From Phycisphaerales bacterium (lineage in GTDB: Bacteria; Planctomycetota; Phycisphaerae; Phycisphaerales; UBA1924), in NCBI GenBank assembly GCA_020847535.1, contig JADLBU010000035.1, forward strand, positions 50,575-114,574: 64,000 nt of DNA. Reading direction: 5' to 3'. Both the position numbers and the translations under genes were made by a program. The notes beneath the pieces are model-generated. The model had not been told where the DNA came from, ran no database searches, and worked only from the letters and a program-made list of their open reading frames with translations. This document shows, piece after piece, positions 7,907 through 14,931 of the stretch (position 1 is its first letter; every line of letters begins with the position of its first letter).

Positions 7907-8566
7907 ATGGCCTCTCAGGACATTCATCTTCCGAACGAGTCTTCCGCTTCCGCCGCGTCGGGTGAACCCTCGGGTTCCCGGACCAGCCGGCTGTCGAAGG
8001 ATGAATTCGCCCGCCAGTTCCGTGACACATGGCGGGTGCTCTGGTGCATCGCCGCCGGTGAAACAGGAGACCGGTCGGCGGCCGATGACATAGTCCAGCA
8101 GGCGGCCGTGATCGCCTTGGAGAGAATGGACGATTTCGATCCGTCAACGAGCTTCCTCGCGTGGATGGCACAGATCGTGCGTTACACCGCCATGAATGAA
8201 GTCCAGAAGGTCCGGCGTCGAAGAACTACTTCGACCGACCCCTCTTCCATGGACACTTCAAGCAATGACATGGCCCGAGCGGCGGGTATTCAGGGGGATA
8301 AAGCCCCTATCTCCAGGTTCGGGCACCTGCTGACAGATCAGAACGTCTTTGATGATCGGTTGCTCGAAGCGCTGCGTACGCTCGACACCGTTGCACGCTC
8401 GTGCCTCCTGCTTCGCATCGTGCTTGATTCGCCGTACAAGGAGATCTCGCTGGTGCTGGGAATCCCTCAGGGAACAGCGATGAGCCATGTCGATCGCGCC
8501 CGCCGCGCGCTTCGCACACACCTGAGCAGCCACGCCGATCCGGGAAAGAGGGGTGCTTCGTCGTGA
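7907..8566 (+). CDS. ECF-type RNA polymerase sigma factor
   Basis: A 219-aa sigma-70 family regulator. The ATG at 7907 follows AAGGA and removes an upstream extension made of simple repeat. Region 2 is recognisable (FRDTWRVLWCIAAG...AADDIVQQAAVIALERMDDFDPSTSFLAWMAQIVRYTAMNE). Region 4 is at the C-terminus (LRTLDTVARSCLLLRIVLDSPYKEISLVLGIPQGTAMSHVDRARRALR). The Ser/Arg-rich linker is as expected. It overlaps the next gene by 4 bp (GTGA), so the membrane protein downstream is probably its anti-sigma factor. The regulon is unknown. Confidence 0.88.
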   Translation: MASQDIHLPNESSASAASGEPSGSRTSRLSKDEFARQFRDTWRVLWCIAAGETGDRSAADDIVQQAAVIALERMDDFDPSTSFLAWMAQIVRYTAMNEVQKVRRRRTTSTDPSSMDTSSNDMARAAGIQGDKAPISRFGHLLTDQNVFDDRLLEALRTLDTVARSCLLLRIVLDSPYKEISLVLGIPQGTAMSHVDRARRALRTHLSSHADPGKRGASS

Positions 8567-9390
8567 CCCACCCCCACATCCACCGCCTGCCGGACAATCT
8601 CCCGGGGCTGATCGATGCCTACCTCGACGGCCGGCTCAACGACCAGCAGCGCTCTGAGCTGGAAAGGCTCGCCCGCGCCAATCCCAGCATCGCACGAGAA
8701 CTCGATGACGCCCGGCTCGCCGATGAGCGGCTGCGGAAGATGTTCACGCTGCCCCGGTCCTCGGAACTGATCCCCAAGGAACTCCAGGCGCCAACGCCGA
8801 TCCCCTTCCACGCCCAGCCCACAGCGCCAGCCGCCGCGAGCGCCATCGCTGCTGCGAGGGTGAGTACCTCCCGCCGGCCGCTCATCTACGCCGCCGCGGC
8901 CGCCCTTCTGCTGGCGCTGGGCGCGGGGATCTATTTCATCAATCGCTCCCCTTCAACCGGGCCGGCCAAGGCCGCCCCGAGTGATGCGCTGACGCCCGGA
9001 GACCTGTACGCGACACTGCTCAAACGCAAGTTCAAGCCGGCCTTCATCTGCGAGAACGATGAGCAGTTCGCCAAGTTCCTGGGAGACCGGTTCGGTTCGG
9101 GCGCGGTGCTCGCCTCCGCCGAGGGTGTCGAGATCCTCGGGTGGGCCTATGCCGATGGAATGGTCGGAGAGGCAACCGCGGTCATCATGACCAAGGTCGA
9201 TGGTGCTGAAACGATCCTGGTCGTTGATGAGAAGAAGTTTGATCGCCCGCAAGCCGCACCGCCCGCCGAGCTCAAGATGTTCCGCTCGGAGTGCAACGGG
9301 CTGGTGTTCTACGAGATCACACCGCTCCCCGAGGCTCGCCTGACCCCGCTCATCAAGGCCGCTCCTCCACTCTACCTGCGGACCGACTGA
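8563..9390 (+). CDS. Membrane protein, probable anti-sigma factor
   Basis: A 275-aa single-pass protein with a GTG start, translationally coupled to the sigma gene. The N-terminus (residues about 8-50: LPGLIDAYLDGRLNDQQRSELERLARANPSIARELDD) resembles the cytoplasmic helix bundle of anti-sigma factors, without the zinc-binding HxxxCxxC. A Pro/Ala linker leads to one membrane segment (about 106-128, LIYAAAAALLLALGAGIYFI). The roughly 140-residue extracytoplasmic domain has no family I recognise. Position and architecture support sequestration of the sigma factor in response to an envelope signal. The signal itself cannot be inferred. Confidence 0.65.
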   Translation: MTHPHIHRLPDNLPGLIDAYLDGRLNDQQRSELERLARANPSIARELDDARLADERLRKMFTLPRSSELIPKELQAPTPIPFHAQPTAPAAASAIAAARVSTSRRPLIYAAAAALLLALGAGIYFINRSPSTGPAKAAPSDALTPGDLYATLLKRKFKPAFICENDEQFAKFLGDRFGSGAVLASAEGVEILGWAYADGMVGEATAVIMTKVDGAETILVVDEKKFDRPQAAPPAELKMFRSECNGLVFYEITPLPEARLTPLIKAAPPLYLRTD

Positions 9391-9545
9391 TTCACCCTGC
9401 GGATGGATTGAATCGGGCCGCTCCAGGCGCCCGGCACAACGCACCCCTCTGCAATTCGGTTTATCCCGTACGATGCAACAGGCCATCGCCGGCTGGAGCG
9501 GTTGTTCCCCGTCCGGCCGTTCGTGATTGAAGCTGGGAGCTGTGC

Positions 9546-10937
9546 GTGAAGATCACCTTCTGGGGCGCTGCTGGCGAGGTCACCGGCTCCTGCTACATCG
9601 TCGAGACCGATCGCGTGCGCGTGATGGTCGATTGCGGCATCCACCAGGGGTATCCCGAAGCCGAGGCGCTCAATCGCAGGCTCCCCTGGAAGCAGACGAT
9701 GCACCTGGATGCCATCGTCCTCAGCCACGCGCACCTCGACCATTCCGGAAGGCTGCCGCTGCTGCTTCCGCTGCCCGGCAACGCCAGGATCCACGCTACT
9801 CCGCAGACGATCGCGCTGACCGACATCCTCCTTCTGGATTCGGCCCGCCTCCAGCAGAACGATGCCGTGCATCACAACCGCCGCCGCCAGCGGGCCGGGA
9901 AGGCTCCCATCGCACCGCTGTACACGGTTGAGCAAGCCGCGCAGGTCATCGCGCGGATGAACCCCATCCCGTACGACCAGCCCACCCAGGTCGCCGATGG
10001 CATCGCCATCCGCTTCGTCGATGCGGGGCACATCATCGGTTCTGCAAGCATCGAGATGAAGGTGCGGGAGGGCGGCACGACCAAGACCATCGTCTTCTCG
10101 GCGGACATCGGCGTTCCGGGCTCGCCATTGCTGAGAGATCCGACAACGCTCGAACACGCCGATGTCCTGCTGCTGGAATCAACCTACGGGAATCGGGACC
10201 ACCGCGCCCTGCCTGAGACACTCGATGCCCTCACCGACATTCTTCTGGAAGCCGAACGCGACCAGGAGAAGGTGCTGATCCCTTCGTTTGCCGTGGGCCG
10301 CGCCCAGAACCTCATGTACCACATCGCCGGGCTTCACCGCGAGGGCCGGATCCGTGCCCTGCCGGTCTACCTCGACAGCCCGATGGCGATCGCCGCGAGC
10401 AACCTGTACCTCGCGAACACCGGCATCATGGATGAAGAGACGCTGGCGCTGGTCAAGGCCAAGCAGGATGTCCTGAAAGTCCCGGGGATGTCCTACTGCA
10501 CGAGCGCGGAGGAATCCAAGCGGCTCAACGATGTCAAGGGAGCCATGGTCATCATCGCCGGATCGGGGATGTGCAACGGCGGTCGCATCGTGCACCACCT
10601 GCGCCACAACCTCTGGCGCCAGGGAGTCCACGTCGTCTTCGTCGGCTTCCAGGGCCAGGGGACGCTGGGTCGCCACCTGATCAACCGGCCGCGAACGGTG
10701 CGGATCTTTGGTGAGCAGGTCGCCGTCAATGCGCAGCTCCACACGCTGGGCGGGCTCTCCGCGCACGCGGGGCAGTCGACGCTCGTGGAGTGGGCAAGAC
10801 CGCTCGCCAAGGACAAGCCGCGAGTCTTCCTGACGCATGGCGAAGAGACCCCGCGGATGGCCCTCGCCGATCGGCTGCGCAAGGACTTGGGCATGGAATC
10901 CACCCGGCCGATGCGCGGGCAGTCCTTCGACTTGTAA
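9546..10937 (+). CDS. Metallo-beta-lactamase/beta-CASP ribonuclease
   Basis: A 463-aa cytoplasmic zinc-dependent RNase of the CPSF73/YSH1-like group. The MBL core has the HxHxDH motif (LSHAHLDHSG, His61-His66), further metal ligands (DAGHIIGSA) and an Asp in FSADIG. The beta-CASP insert follows, with IAGSGMCNGGRIVHHL. The C-terminus contains the typical LGGLSAHAGQSTLVEW block. Such enzymes act in RNA maturation or decay. Bacterial members of this size, distinct from RNase J, are common in planctomycetes, but substrates are poorly known. It stands alone between the anti-sigma gene and a PEP-CTERM protein. Confidence 0.9.
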   Translation: MKITFWGAAGEVTGSCYIVETDRVRVMVDCGIHQGYPEAEALNRRLPWKQTMHLDAIVLSHAHLDHSGRLPLLLPLPGNARIHATPQTIALTDILLLDSARLQQNDAVHHNRRRQRAGKAPIAPLYTVEQAAQVIARMNPIPYDQPTQVADGIAIRFVDAGHIIGSASIEMKVREGGTTKTIVFSADIGVPGSPLLRDPTTLEHADVLLLESTYGNRDHRALPETLDALTDILLEAERDQEKVLIPSFAVGRAQNLMYHIAGLHREGRIRALPVYLDSPMAIAASNLYLANTGIMDEETLALVKAKQDVLKVPGMSYCTSAEESKRLNDVKGAMVIIAGSGMCNGGRIVHHLRHNLWRQGVHVVFVGFQGQGTLGRHLINRPRTVRIFGEQVAVNAQLHTLGGLSAHAGQSTLVEWARPLAKDKPRVFLTHGEETPRMALADRLRKDLGMESTRPMRGQSFDL

Positions 10938-11079
10938 CGGGGCCGATCCCACCCCGCAGGGGTCCCTGCCGGCATCGAAGCCGTGAAATCGCAACCGGGA
11001 GCAGCAAGATCCTGCCGGAACATCGGCACTCTCCATGAACCCACGGCCGACGGCCGCGGCGTGCAAAGGGAGACCGGCC

Positions 11080-11823
11080 ATGAATCTGTTGCGCAGCCCG
11101 AACCGACTGTTTCGCTCCGGCCCGCTGGTGATCGGTCTTGTCATCGGAGCGCTGCCATGCTGCGTCTACGCCGGGGTGCTGCAAGGCTCGGGGAACCACC
11201 TTCCGCTGTCCAGTCCGATCCAGGTGTCGGCCCCCGGTCAGGCGCCGACATTGAGCAACATCGTGCATCCGACCAGCTTTGACGGCACGTGGTCCTCGCC
11301 CGTGCTTCCTGCGTGGGTCGGGACTTTTCACGCCAGCGGCCCCGTCACCGACAATCAGAACCTGGGCTTCACGACCTTCAATTTCACCACGCTCCCCATG
11401 GGCCGACTGCCGATCGGAACGCTGATGGTGTTTGGGGATGTCGATGCAGGCTCCATGGGGGGAGAGAAGATCATCCTCGACGCCTGGGGCGGCGGCTTCC
11501 CGTTGAATCTGCCGTGGCTCGACGAGCCCTCCTACGTGTGGGGCAACGGTCGCAACGGCGGAGATCCAAGCGTGCTCGACATGCCAAGCTGGGACTTCGA
11601 CCCGACCACCGGGCGATACATCATCGATGGCGACTCGGTGACGGGGTTCAATCCCACCATCTCGTTCGCCCTGCGGACCAACTCGTTGATTGACAAGATC
11701 AGGATTCAGAAGATGTCGACGTTCAATGCCGTCGGTTTCCTCGCGCCGGTACCAGGACCGGGTGCCACGGCACTCGGGCTCACCGCAGGCCTGCTCGCCA
11801 TCAGCCGCCGTCGGGATCGCTGA
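11080..11823 (+). CDS. PEP-CTERM-like secreted protein
   Basis: A 247-aa exported protein of unknown function. The ATG at 11080 follows AAAGGGAG and gives a signal peptide (GPLVIGLVIGALPCCVYA). The body is beta-rich and Gly/Pro/Thr-rich (FNFTTLPMGRLPIGTLMVFGDVD), resembling surface proteins of this phylum. It ends with VPGPGATALGLTAGLLAISRRRDR, a PEP-CTERM-type sorting tail: short Pro motif, hydrophobic helix, Arg cluster. That implies export followed by exosortase-type processing; no exosortase gene is in the window. A long hairpin follows. Confidence 0.72.
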   Translation: MNLLRSPNRLFRSGPLVIGLVIGALPCCVYAGVLQGSGNHLPLSSPIQVSAPGQAPTLSNIVHPTSFDGTWSSPVLPAWVGTFHASGPVTDNQNLGFTTFNFTTLPMGRLPIGTLMVFGDVDAGSMGGEKIILDAWGGGFPLNLPWLDEPSYVWGNGRNGGDPSVLDMPSWDFDPTTGRYIIDGDSVTGFNPTISFALRTNSLIDKIRIQKMSTFNAVGFLAPVPGPGATALGLTAGLLAISRRRDR

Positions 11824-11862
11824 CCCGGGGAGACTTCCGACCACCATGGACCCATCAACAAG

Positions 11863-11894
11863 CGCGGCGGCCTCGTAAGGACGAGGCCGCCGCG
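11863..11894. terminator. Long perfect hairpin between convergent genes
   Basis: A 14-bp perfect stem (CGCGGCGGCCTCGT / ACGAGGCCGCCGCG) with loop AAGG, followed on plus by AAACGTTT rather than a long T run. It lies between the ends of the PEP-CTERM gene and htpX and probably terminates transcription from both sides. Confidence 0.75.
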
Positions 11895-11920
11895 AAACGT
11901 TTCATACCTACGAGTGAGAA

Positions 11921-12754
11921 TCAGCGTCCGTACAGCAGCGCCCTCACCCGCTGCTCCGTCGGCGGGTGGCTCGCGAACAGGTTCACAAGGCTCCCGCCCG
12001 CGAACGGCTCGACGATGAAGAGGCTGTTCTGCGCGGGGTTGGGCTGCACCAGCGGGACTCGCCGCGCGTAGGCATCCAGCTTCTGAAGGGCGCTGACGAG
12101 TCCCTCGGGAGAGCCCGCGATCATGGCCCCATCGGCATCGGCGACGAATTCGCGTGATCGCGAGATCATCGCCTTGATGAGGGCAGCGCCCACGGCGGCG
12201 ATGATGAACGTGATCATCGAGACCAGCGGGTTGCTCCCCTCGCGGTTGCCGCCGCCGAACAGCATCCCCCACTGGGCGATGTAGGCGAGCACGCCGGCGA
12301 TGGTCGCCGCGATGCAACTGATGAGCGTGTCACGATTCTTGATGTGCGCAAGCTCGTGGGCGATCACGCCGCGCATCTCCTCTTCGGAAAGCACTTGCAG
12401 CGCCCCCTGCGTGACAGCGATCGCCGCCATGCGCGGAGATCGGCCGGTCGCGAAGGCGTTGGGCGCTTCGTGCGGGCAGACGTACACTCGCGGCATGGGC
12501 AGCCCGGCGCGCTGGCGCAGCTCATCGACGATCCGGTAGAGCTGGCCGCCCGTCTGGGCGTTGACCTCCCGGCCCTGCATCGCCGCGATCGCGATCTTGT
12601 CGGAGAAGAACCACGCAACCAGGTTCATGACACCGCCGAAGATCAGGGCGATCGTCATGCCCTGCCGGCCATACTGAGCGCCGACGAGCAGGAAGATGCC
12701 CATCAACCCGCCCATCAGCAAGACGGTTTTGAAGTTGTTGAGAAGCCTCACCAT
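11921..12754 (-). CDS. htpX: Membrane zinc metalloprotease HtpX (M48)
   Basis: A 277-aa inner-membrane protease that degrades misfolded or damaged membrane proteins. Two N-terminal membrane segments (about 8-27 and 33-51) precede the active site HELAH (His133, Glu134, His137). A second pair of membrane helices (IAATIAGVLAYIAQWGMLFGG and LVSMITFIIAAVGAALI) follows. The third zinc ligand is the Glu in SREFVADADGA. The length is normal and the C-terminus ends with the usual SHPPTEQRVRAL block. It is transcribed toward the shared terminator. Stress regulation is known for the family, but no operator is visible here. Confidence 0.95.
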   Translation of the reverse strand: MVRLLNNFKTVLLMGGLMGIFLLVGAQYGRQGMTIALIFGGVMNLVAWFFSDKIAIAAMQGREVNAQTGGQLYRIVDELRQRAGLPMPRVYVCPHEAPNAFATGRSPRMAAIAVTQGALQVLSEEEMRGVIAHELAHIKNRDTLISCIAATIAGVLAYIAQWGMLFGGGNREGSNPLVSMITFIIAAVGAALIKAMISRSREFVADADGAMIAGSPEGLVSALQKLDAYARRVPLVQPNPAQNSLFIVEPFAGGSLVNLFASHPPTEQRVRALLYGR

Positions 12755-13111
12755 CTGACCAAACTCCTAATCGTGGACCTGAATGTGCCCGCGGAATAAG
12801 GACGCTTTCACGGCGAGCGCCCATCATGGATCCCATCATGCATACGACGGGCCAACCCCTCGTGTTGGGATCCCGCATGAACCCCTGCCAAGGCCATTCT
12901 CGCGAGCCCACGGCATTCATAACCCCGTGCGGACCACAAATGAGGCTGCCACCTCATATGGACTTCTTTCTCCAAACTGCCATTCTGACCGCCGAAATGA
13001 ACGGGATTTGATGTCTGTGGGGTTTATGCACGGAGGGGATCGCCCGATTCTCCTTATCAGACGATGCATACTCCCCCGCGTCGGGTAGACTGAAAGTGGT
13101 GGTAGTCGGGG
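12755..13111. other. Gene-free interval between htpX and the 3D-domain gene
   Basis: Divergent promoter region for htpX (left) and the 3D-domain gene (right), with somewhat lower GC than its neighbours. No ORF is supported. I see no clean sigma-70 pair. The right end leads into the possible structured leader at 13112-13204. Confidence 0.5.
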
Positions 13112-13204
13112 GTGCCGTGCCAGCCTGCGTGTAGGGAAGGACAGGGAAGCAGGCTCGCCAGCGTCGTAGGTGGAACAGGTCGGGACGCTGCATACCGGCG
13201 GCAC
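13112..13204 (+). ncRNA. Possible structured leader RNA (three-way junction) of the 3D-domain gene
   Basis: Three perfect nested or adjacent helices can be drawn. P1 is GTGCCG (13112-13117) with CGGCAC (13199-13204). P2 is AGCCTGC (13122-13128) with GCAGGCT (13149-13155). P3 is CAGCGTC (13159-13165) with GACGCTG (13184-13190). P2 and P3 both lie inside P1 and carry purine-rich loops of 18-20 nt. The ribosome binding site GGTGGAG begins two bases after P1 ends. The fold does not match the ydaO, cobalamin or c-di-GMP riboswitch patterns I know. It could be a regulatory leader or a chance GC-rich fold; covariation would decide. Confidence 0.4.
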
Positions 13205-13221
13205 AGGTGGAGCAAATTCAG

Positions 13222-13947
13222 ATGCAGATGCCCAATCGCGGTATTGGCGCTACCAAGCGTCAGCTTCGTATCCGCCGAAACACTCTCGAGACCGGCGCCT
13301 TTGTGCTTGCCGCCCTCTTGGCCGCAAGCACCGCCGTGCTCGCCAAGGAAGCCCGCCATGGGCTCCCCTCGCTGGCCGCAGTCTCCATGCCCGAGCATTC
13401 GGGCACGGTCACGCCCGCGGAACAGCCGGCGGGCGATTTGGGATCGTCCATCGAAGCCGATACGACCGCAACCGCATCCATCGAGCTTGCCTCATCCATC
13501 GACGCTGAACCCGGAGCCGCGCAGCCGGTCATCCGCGAGATGGCCGCAAGTAGTGATCCCGAGGTCCGCTGGTTCAACGGCCGGCCCGTGCGTCCCAAGA
13601 AGTACATCACGATGACCGTGACGGCCTATTCGCCCGATGCCCGCTCGTGCGCCGGCTCGGATGATGGCATCACCGCGACCCTACACGATGTCACGACCAA
13701 CGCGCACCGCCTGGTCGCCGCCGATCCCCGTATCCTCAAGTACGGCAGCATGCTCACCGTGCCCGGTTACGACAGCGACATGATCGTGCCGGTGCTCGAT
13801 TGCGGCGGCAAGATCAAGGGCTCGCGCCTGGATGTCCTCTTCCCGACCCACGAGCAGGCCAGGGCCTGGGGCGTGCGGAAGCTGCAGGTCACGGTGTGGG
13901 AATACGCCGATGGCAAGCCGACGATCGACCCGCGCAAGCTGCGTTGA
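13222..13947 (+). CDS. 3D-domain (Asp-Asp-Asp) cell-wall protein
   Basis: About 241 aa with an N-terminal signal anchor (residues about 22-43), a low-complexity Ala/Glu/Thr-rich linker (about 60-125) and a C-terminal 3D domain. That domain carries MTVTAYSPDARSCAGSDDGIT, VAADPRILKYGSMLTVPGY and VLDCGGKIKGSRLDV, the double-psi barrel with conserved aspartates seen in MltA-type lytic transglycosylases and Rpf/YocH proteins. It probably cleaves or remodels peptidoglycan in the periplasm. The ATG at 13222 is preferred because GGTGGAG lies nine bases upstream; the GTG at 13207 falls within that site. A possible structured RNA leader precedes it. Confidence 0.8.
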   Translation: MQMPNRGIGATKRQLRIRRNTLETGAFVLAALLAASTAVLAKEARHGLPSLAAVSMPEHSGTVTPAEQPAGDLGSSIEADTTATASIELASSIDAEPGAAQPVIREMAASSDPEVRWFNGRPVRPKKYITMTVTAYSPDARSCAGSDDGITATLHDVTTNAHRLVAADPRILKYGSMLTVPGYDSDMIVPVLDCGGKIKGSRLDVLFPTHEQARAWGVRKLQVTVWEYADGKPTIDPRKLR

Positions 13948-13974
13948 ACCTCTTCCGCCGATCGTTCCGCATTC

Positions 13975-14595
13975 TCAAGCCTGATTCGGTTTGACGGACG
14001 TGGCTTCAAAGGCCTTGACGGTGTAGTGAACACCGACGCTCAGGCAGACCAGAAACCCGACACCGGCTAGAAGCAGCACAACCATTCCGGTTTGCTGCGC
14101 CAGCCACGGCGCGTTGCGGAACTTGTAGAGCACCGCGAGGATCCCCAGAGCTGCTCCGCCCAACAGCATGCCGCGGACGAAGAGCCACCAGGCTCTGCGA
14201 TCCGTTCCCAGCGCCAGGCGTACCGCGCACCACGCGATCCCCAGCGATATCAGGATGCGTGCGCCAAGCCACCAGATCATGTCGATCTGCCCGACCGGCC
14301 CACCCTGCACCCCCAGGCGATGATCGGGGATGCTCAGAAAGCCCAGGACCGATCCGCAGAAGATGGTCCCGGCGATGCATCCGAGCCCCAACCCGGTCAG
14401 GTCATCCCATCGCCGGATCGCGTACAGGATCCCCAGCACGATCGGGACGATCTCGACCATCTCAAACCCGAAGAGGAACCACGCCGGCTTGGTCGTGGCG
14501 ATGAACACCAGCGCGAGCGTCCCCGCGGCCATGAGGCCCGTCAGGGCCGAACAGAGCCCCACAGTTATCCGGAGTCGTTTGTCGGTTTCGGCCAT
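13975..14595 (-). CDS. Polytopic membrane protein of unknown function
   Basis: A 206-aa protein with about six hydrophobic helices (for example LCSALTGLMAAGTLALVFIA, MVEIVPIVLGILYAI, LGLGCIAGTIFCGSVLGFL, ILISLGIAWCAVRLAL, MLLGGAALGILAVLY and MVVLLLAGVGFLVCLSVGV). No enzymatic motif, binding signature or named family is recognisable. The short hydrophilic tail is VKAFEATSVKPNQA. It lies convergent with the 3D-domain gene and divergent from fliD, and shares no obvious operon. Confidence 0.65.
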   Translation of the reverse strand: MAETDKRLRITVGLCSALTGLMAAGTLALVFIATTKPAWFLFGFEMVEIVPIVLGILYAIRRWDDLTGLGLGCIAGTIFCGSVLGFLSIPDHRLGVQGGPVGQIDMIWWLGARILISLGIAWCAVRLALGTDRRAWWLFVRGMLLGGAALGILAVLYKFRNAPWLAQQTGMVVLLLAGVGFLVCLSVGVHYTVKAFEATSVKPNQA

Positions 14596-14931
14596 GCGGC
14601 GGTGGTTCCTTGGCTACCCCTGAAACGCTACCAACTCTCCGGTAACGCCGATGATTCCCGGACCGTAGGTCCCAGTGGGATTTCCAGGTCCGATGGGACC
14701 AACAGCATCGACCCGAAGGGTCCGCAAGATGACCTGCGGGGTTCCAGGAGTCGCCCGATCATGCCAATCGGCAATTCCTGCGCAATCTCCCTGGGCATAA
14801 GGGTTGCGGACGGGGGGAGAATCGGTCGATAGATAGGTACGCCAAGCCTCACCGGATGCGCGGTCATTGTGCGCTGTGGAGGCTGGTTGGGGGCCGATCA
14901 GGGAAGTTCGGCCGGGTCCAAGGAGCGGTTC
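14596..14931. other. Divergent promoter region upstream of fliD
   Basis: Holds the promoters of the membrane-protein gene (minus) and fliD (plus). A GGTCCCA/TGGGACC inverted repeat lies near 14668-14701. GCCGAT, as in flagellar sigma-28 -10 elements, occurs twice, but with no TAAA at the right spacing. The fliD ribosome binding site AAGGAG lies just before 14932. Confidence 0.45.

Noticed and set aside
14660-14720. Collagen-like Gly-Pro reading on the minus strand
   Set aside because: Only a handful of G-x-P triplets and no ORF with a start and signal peptide around them.
14600-14931. Sigma-28 flagellar promoter upstream of fliD
   Set aside because: GCCGAT occurs but no TAAA lies about 15 bp upstream of it.
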